A DNA stretch of 64,000 nt from positions 1-64,000 of the forward strand of contig JBMORG010000025.1 in assembly GCA_049322355.1 (NCBI GenBank). Reading direction: 5' to 3'. A program made the translations under genes and the position numbers. Under the pieces are notes generated by a model, which worked only from the letters and a program-made list of their open reading frames with translations, searched no databases and was not told the DNA's origin. Source of the DNA: 0-14-0-80-60-11 sp049322355 (GTDB lineage Bacteria > Desulfobacterota > Desulfobaccia > Desulfobaccales > 0-14-0-80-60-11). The stretch's first letter is position 1; every line of letters starts with the position of its first letter. Below are positions 41,509 through 49,817 of this stretch, piece by piece.

Positions 41509-42243
41509 ATGGCTAATTGGGAAGACCTGACCATGCCTGGATTTGAGGCTCTGCGGCAACAAACCCAAACAGTGATCCTGCCAGTGGGGTCGCTGGAGGA
41601 GCATGGGCCGCATCTGCCGTTGGGTACAGATACCTTTCATGCCATGGAGGTGGCGCGGCGGGTGGCCGAGCTTACCCCATTAGTAGTGGCCCCGCCGGTT
41701 TTTTATGGTCTGTGCCGCTCCACCCGGGAGCATCCGGGCACGGTGAGCATCTCCGGGGACACTCTGCGGTCCCTGCTGGTGGACTTGGGCCGGGATTTTT
41801 TTCGCCAGGGGTGGCGCAACCAGGTCTTCATCAGCGGCCATGCCGGCGGTACCCATATCAGCGCCATGGTCGAGGCCGGTGAACGTTTGCTGGCGGAGCT
41901 GCCCGGCGTTAGAGTCGCAGTGGTCAATTTGCTGGAGTTACTCCGGGAGGTCTTGGGCGAGCAACCGGACCTGGTCCAAACCCGGGGAGATTCCCATGCC
42001 GGGGAAGTGGAAACCGCTATCATGATGGCGGCCTATCCCCATTTGGTCCAGGGCACCGCTTCAGAGGAATGGCCCAGCTTTCCCAAATATATATTGGTGC
42101 GCGATAAGCGCCGCTACTGGCCGGGGGGAGTCTGGGGGAATCCGGCCCCTGCCAGCGCAACCCAAGGGGAGGCAATTCTAAAGGCCGAAGCTGTAAGATT
42201 ATTCAAGGTTATCAATATGTTAGAAGAAATGGAGGCAGGATAG
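41509..42243 (+). CDS. Creatininase-family amidohydrolase
   Basis: The 244-residue protein shows the family's metal and active-site pattern: VGSLEEHGPHLPLGTD (Glu, His, Asp), SGHAGGTH and RGDSHAGEVETA. The family includes creatininase, FAPy deformylases and the mycofactocin peptidase MftE, all of which cut cyclic amides or C-terminal peptide bonds with divalent metal. No mycofactocin genes lie nearby, so the substrate is open. ATG 41509 is preceded by AAAGGAG. Confidence 0.88.
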   Translation: MANWEDLTMPGFEALRQQTQTVILPVGSLEEHGPHLPLGTDTFHAMEVARRVAELTPLVVAPPVFYGLCRSTREHPGTVSISGDTLRSLLVDLGRDFFRQGWRNQVFISGHAGGTHISAMVEAGERLLAELPGVRVAVVNLLELLREVLGEQPDLVQTRGDSHAGEVETAIMMAAYPHLVQGTASEEWPSFPKYILVRDKRRYWPGGVWGNPAPASATQGEAILKAEAVRLFKVINMLEEMEAG

Positions 42244-42327
42244 TTTTTTCCTTGACATTATTTCGGCAATGTACAAAGATACAAGGACACAGAGTCGCGT
42301 AATTGAATTGAAAAGGATTATTTTTAA

Positions 42328-42576
42328 ATGATCGCGGAAACTATCGAACATATTGCCGACCGAGTACTTGCTTACGAAGAATCCGACCTAACCGCCCTCC
42401 TCAATCATTTTAAGACACGCATGGAAGAATTTGAACCGAGTCCCGCCTGGGAACGGGCGGTGATTGCTTACTTTTTGATTAACGGCGTCCGGGTCAAAAA
42501 TGCACTTAAGCAAGGCAAAATGAACAGCCGGGAGTTCACTCCAGGATCCCGGCCGGCGTTGCGGCTGGTCAAATAA
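42328..42576 (+). CDS. Small hypothetical protein
   Basis: This 82-residue, mostly helical protein has an acidic first half (YEESDLTALLNHFKTRMEEFEPS) and a basic end. It contains PAWERAVIAYFLINGVRVKNALKQGK, a segment that looks like a small helical bundle. No family is recognised. It lies between the creatininase-family gene and the phosphomannomutase on the same strand, with 84- and 110-base spacers. Its reading frame has normal codon use. Confidence 0.6.
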   Translation: MIAETIEHIADRVLAYEESDLTALLNHFKTRMEEFEPSPAWERAVIAYFLINGVRVKNALKQGKMNSREFTPGSRPALRLVK

Positions 42577-42686
42577 GCCATAATCTGCTGCACTCTCCCT
42601 GAATTACCCTTCTGTTGCCCCCTTCCCCAGGAAGGGTATGGTATCCTATTCCTTAACGATCTTGAACTTGGTTCCGATCTGTGATC

Positions 42687-44036
42687 ATGGAAAGAATTTC
42701 TTGTTTCAAGGCCTATGACGTTCGCGGTCGAGTACCGGGGGAACTCAATGAAGACCTGGCCTATCGGATTGGCCGGGCTTATGCCGAGTTTATTTCCCCC
42801 AACCGGGTAGCGGTGGGACGGGATATGCGGTCCTCCAGCCTGCCTTTAAGTGAGTCCCTGATGGCAGGTCTCAACGATGCCGGGGTGGATGTCTGGGATT
42901 TGGGACTGTGCGGGACGGAGCAAATCTATTTCTTTACCGCTCATCTGCAGTTGGACGGTGGCATCATGGTCACCGCCAGCCACAACCCGCCAGAATACAA
43001 CGGCATGAAGTTCGTGCGGGAAGGGGCCCGGCCCCTCAGCGGGGATTGCGGCCTCAGGGAGATCGAGATTTTGGCCGCTGGCCAGGACCCACTGCCTCCA
43101 ACCTCACGCCGGGGCGGGCGGGTGCCCATTGACTCCCTATCTGATTATGTCGGCCATTTATTGAGCTATATTGATGCTAGAGTGCTATCACCCCTCAAAG
43201 TGGTGGTAAACGCCGGTAATGGCTGTGCTGGGCCGGTATTGGATGCCCTGGAAAAACACTTGCCTTTTCAATTCATTAAGATCCATCATACACCGGACCC
43301 GACTTTTCCGCACGGAGTCCCCAACCCCTTGTTGCCGGAAAATCGTCAGGTCACGGCCCAGGCTGTGCGCGACCAGGGGGCTGCGGTGGGCCTGGCCTGG
43401 GACGGCGACTTTGACCGTTGCTTCTTCTTTGATGAACGGGGCACGTTTATCGAAGGCTATTACCTGGTAGGCTTGATTGCCCAGGCGCTACTGGTGCGGC
43501 AGCCGGGCGCCGCGATTATTCATGATCCCCGGCTCACCTGGAATACGATAGAGATGGTGCAAGCCTCCGGCGGCCGCCCGGTGCTGTGTAAAACCGGGCA
43601 TGCCTTTATCAAAGAGCGCATGCGTTTGGAAAACGCCCTTTACGGTGGGGAGATGTCCGGCCACCACTATTTCCGGGATTTCGCCTATTGCGACAGCGGC
43701 ATGATTCCCTGGCTGCTGGTGCTTCAGATCATGTGTCGGACCCATCAACCCTTGTCCGCCTTGGTGGGTGAACGGATGAGCCGCTACCCAGTCAGCGGGG
43801 AGATCAATCGCGCTGTTGGCGACCCTGATAAAGTTATACTGAACGTAGAAAAGCATTATCAAGGTGCGGCCTGCACTTGTGACCGCACCGATGGTCTCAG
43901 CCTGGAATTCCCCACTTGGCGGTTCAATCTGCGCAAATCCAATACCGAGCCCGTGCTGCGCCTCAATGTAGAAACCCGGCAAGACCCGGCGCTTTTAAAG
44001 GAAAAGACCGGGGAGCTCCTGGCTCTGATGATCTGA
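42687..44036 (+). CDS. Phosphomannomutase/phosphoglucomutase
   Basis: This 449-residue alpha-D-phosphohexomutase starts CFKAYDVRGRVP as in the ManB/CpsG group. The phosphoserine loop is TASHNPPEYNG, the metal loop DGDFDRC, the sugar-binding loop GGEMSGHH, and the phosphate-binding loop RKSNTEP. It would convert mannose 6-phosphate to mannose 1-phosphate for GDP-mannose and surface polysaccharides. ATG 42687 is chosen over GTG 42681 by similarity of the start. Specificity for mannose over glucose is inferred. Confidence 0.92.
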   Translation: MERISCFKAYDVRGRVPGELNEDLAYRIGRAYAEFISPNRVAVGRDMRSSSLPLSESLMAGLNDAGVDVWDLGLCGTEQIYFFTAHLQLDGGIMVTASHNPPEYNGMKFVREGARPLSGDCGLREIEILAAGQDPLPPTSRRGGRVPIDSLSDYVGHLLSYIDARVLSPLKVVVNAGNGCAGPVLDALEKHLPFQFIKIHHTPDPTFPHGVPNPLLPENRQVTAQAVRDQGAAVGLAWDGDFDRCFFFDERGTFIEGYYLVGLIAQALLVRQPGAAIIHDPRLTWNTIEMVQASGGRPVLCKTGHAFIKERMRLENALYGGEMSGHHYFRDFAYCDSGMIPWLLVLQIMCRTHQPLSALVGERMSRYPVSGEINRAVGDPDKVILNVEKHYQGAACTCDRTDGLSLEFPTWRFNLRKSNTEPVLRLNVETRQDPALLKEKTGELLALMI

Positions 44037-44297
44037 CGGTTGCGCTGTTATACGGTTTTAGATCTCAGTTTGGGGTTAAAAGAGTTCCTGCCGGTAATTT
44101 CGCAATAAAAATAAACGCCATTAGACCCGCGAAATATACTTCGGCTTGCCGAACCCAGCGAGCATTTCTACATGGCTTGACATCGGTCGCTTCGCTCCCT
44201 CTAAAGCTTTCCGGCCGTAATCATTCAGTGTGCCTAACTTGATTTTTACTTTTTCTTGGGCTATTTTTTAGAGAATTGATTTATTATAGAGGTATGC

Positions 44298-44471
44298 ATG
44301 TCCCAAGAAGATATCAAAGCCAGGATCAGAGCCGCAGCCCCCGGAGGCAAGATTGCCTGCGCCGCGGCCTTTAAGCTGGCAGAAGAACTGGGACTCTCTC
44401 GGAAGGAGCTGGGAGAGTTGCTCAATGAACTCAAGATAAAAATCGTCCAGTGTCAACTGGGTTGCTTTTAA
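44298..44471 (+). CDS. 57-residue protein coupled to the radical SAM gene
   Basis: A short frame from ATG 44298 (preceded by AGAGG) runs MSQEDIKARIRAAAPGGKIA and continues to a C-terminal QCQLGCF. It looks like a helical winged-helix-like unit (CAAAFKLAEELGLSRKELGELLNEL) with two Cys separated by three residues at the very end. The stop is one base before the radical SAM start, so translation is coupled. It may be a small regulator or a partner or substrate of the radical SAM enzyme, with the Cys pair as a possible metal or modification site. The function is unknown. Confidence 0.78.
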   Translation: MSQEDIKARIRAAAPGGKIACAAAFKLAEELGLSRKELGELLNELKIKIVQCQLGCF

Positions 44472-44472
44472 A

Positions 44473-45393
44473 ATGGCCCACCTGTTCGGTCCGGTTCCGT
44501 CTCGCCGTTTGGGGCGGTCTTTAGGGGTGGATCTCATCCCGTCCAAGACCTGCCCTTATAACTGCATTTATTGTGAGGTGGGGCCTACCACCCATCAGAC
44601 TGCGAGACGCTTTTCTTATCAAACCGGTAAGATTATTGGCGAGTTGGAAAGTCTCTTAGGGGATTTGTCCCAGCCACCCGATGTCATCACCCTGGCCGGA
44701 AGCGGGGAACCCACCCTAAATCTGGGGCTGGGTCGTATCATCCGCACCATCAAGGAAATGAGTGAAATTCCCGTGGCCGTGCTCACCAACGGAGCCCTGC
44801 TGTATCTTCCCGAGGTGCGCCAGGAGTTGGCCGCCGCAGATATGGTCCTGCCCTCCCTGGACGCCGCCCGGGAAGAAACCTACCAATTCATCAACCGGCC
44901 CTTGCCTGAGCTTCCTCTTGCCTCCTTGCTTGAAGGCTTGAACGCCTTCCGCCGGGATTATAAAGGCCAGATCTGGCTGGAGGTCATGCTGCTTGCCGGT
45001 CTCAACGACACGGAAGAGGAATTGACCCTCCTGCAGCGGGCCTTGGCAAAAATCGAGCCGGACAAGATTCAGCTCAACACCGCAGTGCGTCCGGTGGTGG
45101 AGGCCTCCGCCCGGCCTCTGAATCAGGCCGAAATGGCGGGGGCGGCGATTTTCCTGGGAGGGCCTGTGGAGGTCATTGCCTCTTTCAACCGCGTGGATAT
45201 CGCCGAATTACCCTGCCAGGATGAAGATATTGTGGAAATGCTCTCCCGGCGTCCCATGACTGCGGCGGATATGGCCAAAGCCTTGGGGGTGCCGTTGGTA
45301 CAAATGGTGGCCCGCCTGAAATGCCTTCAAGATGCAGGCCGCATTTCCCATGACCATTATCATGATCAGGAGTTTTATCGCCACGATAATTAA
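44473..45393 (+). CDS. Radical SAM protein (COG0731-like)
   Basis: The 306-residue protein opens with FGPVPSRRLGRSLGVDLIPSKTCPYNCIYCEVG (course given). The CxxxCxxC cluster is C27, C31 and C34. GSGEPTLN follows as the SAM-binding motif. This group is related to the TYW1 wyosine enzymes, but the bacterial members have no settled reaction. The C-terminal 80 residues include a helix-turn-helix-like segment (TAADMAKALGVPLVQMVARLKCLQDAGRI), suggesting nucleic acid or partner binding. It sits directly after the 57-residue gene. Confidence 0.9.
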   Translation: MAHLFGPVPSRRLGRSLGVDLIPSKTCPYNCIYCEVGPTTHQTARRFSYQTGKIIGELESLLGDLSQPPDVITLAGSGEPTLNLGLGRIIRTIKEMSEIPVAVLTNGALLYLPEVRQELAAADMVLPSLDAAREETYQFINRPLPELPLASLLEGLNAFRRDYKGQIWLEVMLLAGLNDTEEELTLLQRALAKIEPDKIQLNTAVRPVVEASARPLNQAEMAGAAIFLGGPVEVIASFNRVDIAELPCQDEDIVEMLSRRPMTAADMAKALGVPLVQMVARLKCLQDAGRISHDHYHDQEFYRHDN

Positions 45394-45420
45394 ACGACAC
45401 TTTATGCCCAAAAGGCATTG

Positions 45421-48400
45421 ATGGATTTTTTTAAACCAGCTGTCCGCAATTCGGGGGATACGAACATGCACGGCAAATACGACGTGGGACTGGATATCGG
45501 TTCCGTCAGCGTCAACCTGGTGATCATGAATGCTCAAGGAGAGGTGGTCAAGGAAGAATACCGCCGCCATTTGGGGGAGCCATACCGTACTGCTTTAAAG
45601 CTGCTGGAATCCTTAGGACCGGAATTTCCTCCGGAGCAATGCCGCCTGGCGGCCTGCACCGGTTTGGGGGGCAAGCGCCTGGCCGAACTCCTGGGATGTC
45701 AGTTCATCAATGAAGTCATCGCCCAGGGACGGGGCACCTATCATTTTTCTCCGCAAGCCCGCACCATTATTGATATGGGGGGCGAAGACGCCAAAATGAT
45801 CATGGTGGATGAATCTGACGGCCACCTGGTTATTGAAGATTTTGCCATGAATAGCATGTGCGCCGCAGGCACCGGCTCTTTCCTGGACCAGCAGGCGAAC
45901 CGCTTGGGTTACTCCATCGAAGAATTCAGCGAACTGGCCTTGAAGTCCACCACCCCTCCCCGGGTGGCCGGGCGTTGCAGCGTTTTTGCCAAGACCGACA
46001 TGATCCACCTCCAGCAGGGCGCCACCCCGGATTACGAGATCATTGCCGGCCTCTGCCAGGCCATGGCCCGCAATCTCAAGAGCAACCTCGCCAAAGGCAA
46101 GACTGTCACGCCGCCGGTGGCCTTCCAGGGGGGTGTGGCTCACAACCTGGGCGTGCGCCAGGCCTTCCGCCAGGTTCTCAATCTTGATGATCAAGGTCTC
46201 ATTATCCCGCCTCATTTCTGTTCCCTGGGTGCCGTAGGCGCCATACTGGTGGGCCGGGAAAACCCGCCCGCCGATTTTCACCTGGACCTGAATCCCCTCC
46301 GGGACCATCTCCTCAAAGACGAGGATCAATCCCGGCGTCTGCCGCCTCTGGCTCCGCCCCCGATATTGGGGCCGGAACACTATCAGGTTATCGACCTGCC
46401 CCAGGATGGCTCCATAGTAGAAGGTTACCTGGGCATCGACGTGGGCTCCATCAGCACCAACGTGGTGGTCATAGACTCCGAGATGCGGGTGTTGGCCCGG
46501 GAGTACCTCATGACTGCGGGCCGGCCCCTGGAGGCTATTACTGAAGGGCTGCGGCGGGTAGGCGCCAAAATCGGCGACCGGGTGAAGATCATGGGCGCGG
46601 CCACCACCGGGTCAGGCCGTTACCTCACCGGCGATTTCATCGGTGCCGATGTGGTCCGTAATGAAATCACCGCCCAAGCCACCGCCGCGGCTGCCATTGA
46701 CCCCACTGTGGACACCATCTTCGAGATCGGCGGCCAGGACTCCAAATTTATCAGCTTAAGCCAAGGCGCCATCGTGGATTTTATGATGAACAAGGTGTGC
46801 GCCGCGGGCACCGGCTCCTACCTGGAAGAGCAAGCCGAAAAACTGGGCATTTCCATTAAGGGTGAGTTCGGCGACCTGGCCCTGGCCGCCAAAAACCCGG
46901 TCCGCATGGGCGAACGCTGTACCGTGTTCATGGAATCAGACCTGGTGCATCACCAGCAGCGGGGTGCGGCCAAAGAAGACCTGATAGCCGGCCTGTCCTA
47001 CTCTATTGTCCAGAACTACCTCAACAAGGTGGCGGAAGACCGGCCCATCGGCAATAACATCTTCTATCAGGGAGCCACCGCGGCCAACCGGGGCATTGTG
47101 GCGGCCTTTCAGCAAGTTTGCGGTAAAAAGATCACCGTGCCGCCCCATCACGACGTCACCGGGGCCATCGGTGCCGCGCTTTTAGCCATGCGGGAACGGG
47201 ACTGGGCAAAGTCCCAATTCAAGGGCTTCGATCTGGCTGACCGCCAGTATGAAATTTCCTCCTTTGAATGCAAAAGTTGCCCCAACAACTGCGAAATCCG
47301 CCAGGTGCAGATCGAAGGCGAGAAGCCCTTATTTTATGGCAGCCGTTGCGAAAAATACGAAGTAGGGAAGGCCCAGAAGCAGCACGATTTGGCTGATCTA
47401 CTTTTGGAACGGGAAAACTGGCTCTACGGCGAAGAACCCCCAAAAGAAGGCAAAAGGGGGCCCATCGGCATTCCCCGGACCATGTTTTTCCAGGAGCTCA
47501 TGCCCTTTTTCCGGGCCTTCTTCGAAGACCTGGGCTTCACGGTGGTCTTTTCTCCCAAGACCAATAAAAAGGTAATCAATCAGGGGGTGGAAGCCCTGGC
47601 TGCTGAGCCTTGCTATCCGGTGAAGGTGGCCCATGGCCATATCCTGGATTTGCTCAAAGCCGGGGTCAAGCGCATCTTTCTCCCCAGCATCATTGATCTG
47701 CCCCATCCCCACCCCGAAATCGGGAGCGGCGTGGTCTGTCCTATGGTCCAATCACTGGCCTATACTGTGCCTACTGCCATCGATTTCGACGAGTATAGCG
47801 CTAAGCTGCTCACTCCGGTGCTCTACTTTGGCCGGGGCCACCGTCGGCTGCGTCAGGGCCTGCGTGATCTGGGGAAACAGTTGGGGGTAAGCGCCTTTAG
47901 AGTCAACCGGGCCATGCTCAAGGGCCAGGAGGCCCAGCGGAATTATTACGACCGTTTGACCGCCCGGGGACGGGAAATCTTGAATTCCTTGCCGGATGAC
48001 GGCCGCCTCATGGTGCTCATCGGCCGTCCCTACAACGCCCTGGACCCCGGCATGAACCTCAATCTCCACCGCAAACTGCGGCAGTTAGGGGTGCTGGCCC
48101 TGCCCATGGACTTTCTGCCCGTGGACCAGGTTGACTATCTGGATGAAATAAAGCCCATGTATTGGCGCTTCGGCCAGAAGATTTTGGGAGTGGCCGAACT
48201 CATTCGCCAGGACCCCCGGCTCTACGGCATCTACATCACCAATTTTGGTTGCGGTCCCGACTCCTTTATCCAGCATTTTTTTAAGGACCGGATGCGAGGC
48301 AAGCCCTATCTGGAAATCGAAATTGACGAGCACTCTTCCGATGTCGGGGCCATCACCCGGCTGGAAGCCTTCCTGGACAGCCTGAAAAACGTCAAGGTGG

Positions 48401-49650
48401 AGCCGGCGCCGCCCCGGTTGTCACCTTTCCGTTATCGGGTTACCGGCAGCATCAAAAGAAAGATTTATCTTCCTCCCATGACCGACCAGGCCTTGGCCCT
48501 GGTGGCGGCGTTTGAAGCCTGTGGTGGCGAGGCTGAGGCCCTGCCGGACTCCGATGAAGAAACCCTGGAACTGGGCCGCCGCCTGACCAGCGGCAAGGAA
48601 TGCTATCCTTTGATTCTAACAACTGGCGACTTGGCCAAGCTGGTGCAGCGCCAGGAATTCAACCCGGATCAGAGCGCCTTCTTCATGCCCGCAGCCGACG
48701 GCCCCTGCCGGTTCGGCCAGTACCATCGCTTCCACCGCCTGGTGCTGGATGATCTGGGGTATCCCCAAGTGCCGGTTTACTCCCCGGATCAGAACGAAAA
48801 CATGTTCAAGGAAGTGGGCCTCGTGGGTGACGACTTCACCCGGATCGCCTGGAACGGCGTGGTGGCCATCGATCTTTTGGAAAAGAAGCTCCGGGAGATC
48901 CGGCCCTATGAATCCATCCCTGGTGAGGCCGACAAAGTCTATAAGCACTACCTTCAGAAAGTTTTTCAGGCCCTCCGGAGCCGGGGCAACGTCATCGGAG
49001 CCTTGCAGGAAGCCCGGCAGGTTTTTGACGACATATCCCTGAGTGTTAACGGCGGCAAACCTGTGGTTGGGGTGGTGGGGGAAATTTACGTCCGCTCCAA
49101 CAAGTTTTCCAACGAAAACGCGGTGCGGGAGATCGAGGCCCTGGGAGGGGAGGTTTGGATGCCGCCCATCGGGGAGTGGCTCCTCTACGTTACCCACTGC
49201 TCGAAGCATAACGCCTGGGCTAGCCGGAGCTTTCGGGAACTCCTGACGGTCTGCATTGAAGAGCGGGTCCAGAAGAAGGACGAACACCGGTTAGAAGAAA
49301 TCTTCCACGGCAGCATCAAGAACCTGAAAGAACCTTCCATTCCCGAGACCCTGGAGCTGGCAAAAGGCTATTTACACCCCTCCTTCGAAGGAGAGGCCAT
49401 CTTAAGCATGGGCAAATCCAGGGACTTTGTGCGCAAGGGCGCCTGCGGCCTGGTGAATATCATGCCCTTCACCTGCATGCCGGGCACTGTGGTCAACTCC
49501 CTGTTCAAGCTCTTTAGGGAGCGACATAATAATATCCCATTCCTGAACCTGGCCTACGACGGCCAGGAGCAGACCCACTCCCGCACTCGCCTGGAAGCCT
49601 TTATGTACCAGGTGCGGCAATTCAAGGAGCGTCGCAGCAAGTTGGATTAA
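45421..49650 (+). CDS. Giant acyl-CoA dehydratase activase (BadF/HgdC type, two ATPase heads)
   Basis: This 1409-residue protein has two complete ASKHA ATPase domains: DVGLDIGSVSVNLV with CAAGTGSFLD near 146, and YLGIDVGSISTNVV with CAAGTGSYLEEQ near 462. Each Cys is of the type that holds an inter-subunit 4Fe-4S cluster. A Cys-rich joint (CKSCPNNCEIRQ) follows, then a DUF2229/HgdB-like half with GIPRTMFFQELMPF and FGCGPDSFIQHFF. Activases drive single electrons into 2-hydroxyacyl-CoA dehydratases or benzoyl-CoA reductases. Here activase and dehydratase-like parts are fused. The start could also be ATG 45466. Confidence 0.9.
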   Translation: MDFFKPAVRNSGDTNMHGKYDVGLDIGSVSVNLVIMNAQGEVVKEEYRRHLGEPYRTALKLLESLGPEFPPEQCRLAACTGLGGKRLAELLGCQFINEVIAQGRGTYHFSPQARTIIDMGGEDAKMIMVDESDGHLVIEDFAMNSMCAAGTGSFLDQQANRLGYSIEEFSELALKSTTPPRVAGRCSVFAKTDMIHLQQGATPDYEIIAGLCQAMARNLKSNLAKGKTVTPPVAFQGGVAHNLGVRQAFRQVLNLDDQGLIIPPHFCSLGAVGAILVGRENPPADFHLDLNPLRDHLLKDEDQSRRLPPLAPPPILGPEHYQVIDLPQDGSIVEGYLGIDVGSISTNVVVIDSEMRVLAREYLMTAGRPLEAITEGLRRVGAKIGDRVKIMGAATTGSGRYLTGDFIGADVVRNEITAQATAAAAIDPTVDTIFEIGGQDSKFISLSQGAIVDFMMNKVCAAGTGSYLEEQAEKLGISIKGEFGDLALAAKNPVRMGERCTVFMESDLVHHQQRGAAKEDLIAGLSYSIVQNYLNKVAEDRPIGNNIFYQGATAANRGIVAAFQQVCGKKITVPPHHDVTGAIGAALLAMRERDWAKSQFKGFDLADRQYEISSFECKSCPNNCEIRQVQIEGEKPLFYGSRCEKYEVGKAQKQHDLADLLLERENWLYGEEPPKEGKRGPIGIPRTMFFQELMPFFRAFFEDLGFTVVFSPKTNKKVINQGVEALAAEPCYPVKVAHGHILDLLKAGVKRIFLPSIIDLPHPHPEIGSGVVCPMVQSLAYTVPTAIDFDEYSAKLLTPVLYFGRGHRRLRQGLRDLGKQLGVSAFRVNRAMLKGQEAQRNYYDRLTARGREILNSLPDDGRLMVLIGRPYNALDPGMNLNLHRKLRQLGVLALPMDFLPVDQVDYLDEIKPMYWRFGQKILGVAELIRQDPRLYGIYITNFGCGPDSFIQHFFKDRMRGKPYLEIEIDEHSSDVGAITRLEAFLDSLKNVKVEPAPPRLSPFRYRVTGSIKRKIYLPPMTDQALALVAAFEACGGEAEALPDSDEETLELGRRLTSGKECYPLILTTGDLAKLVQRQEFNPDQSAFFMPAADGPCRFGQYHRFHRLVLDDLGYPQVPVYSPDQNENMFKEVGLVGDDFTRIAWNGVVAIDLLEKKLREIRPYESIPGEADKVYKHYLQKVFQALRSRGNVIGALQEARQVFDDISLSVNGGKPVVGVVGEIYVRSNKFSNENAVREIEALGGEVWMPPIGEWLLYVTHCSKHNAWASRSFRELLTVCIEERVQKKDEHRLEEIFHGSIKNLKEPSIPETLELAKGYLHPSFEGEAILSMGKSRDFVRKGACGLVNIMPFTCMPGTVVNSLFKLFRERHNNIPFLNLAYDGQEQTHSRTRLEAFMYQVRQFKERRSKLD

Positions 49651-49817
49651 GGATTTCAGGGGAGGGTGCCAAGGTTCTTTGACCATTAGACCCCACTGCT
49701 CTCCCCCAAATCCACTCTCCATGACGGTCCACTCTTGGTCCGTATGCAGCGACCTCTTCAGTTACCTGGTTAGGCCAGCGGGGTCCCATAATTGAAAACT
49801 TTCTGAAGGTCCAGTAC

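Noticed and set aside
42252..42280. TTGACA upstream of the 82-residue gene
   Set aside because: The -10 candidate at correct spacing (AAAGAT) matches only three of six positions.
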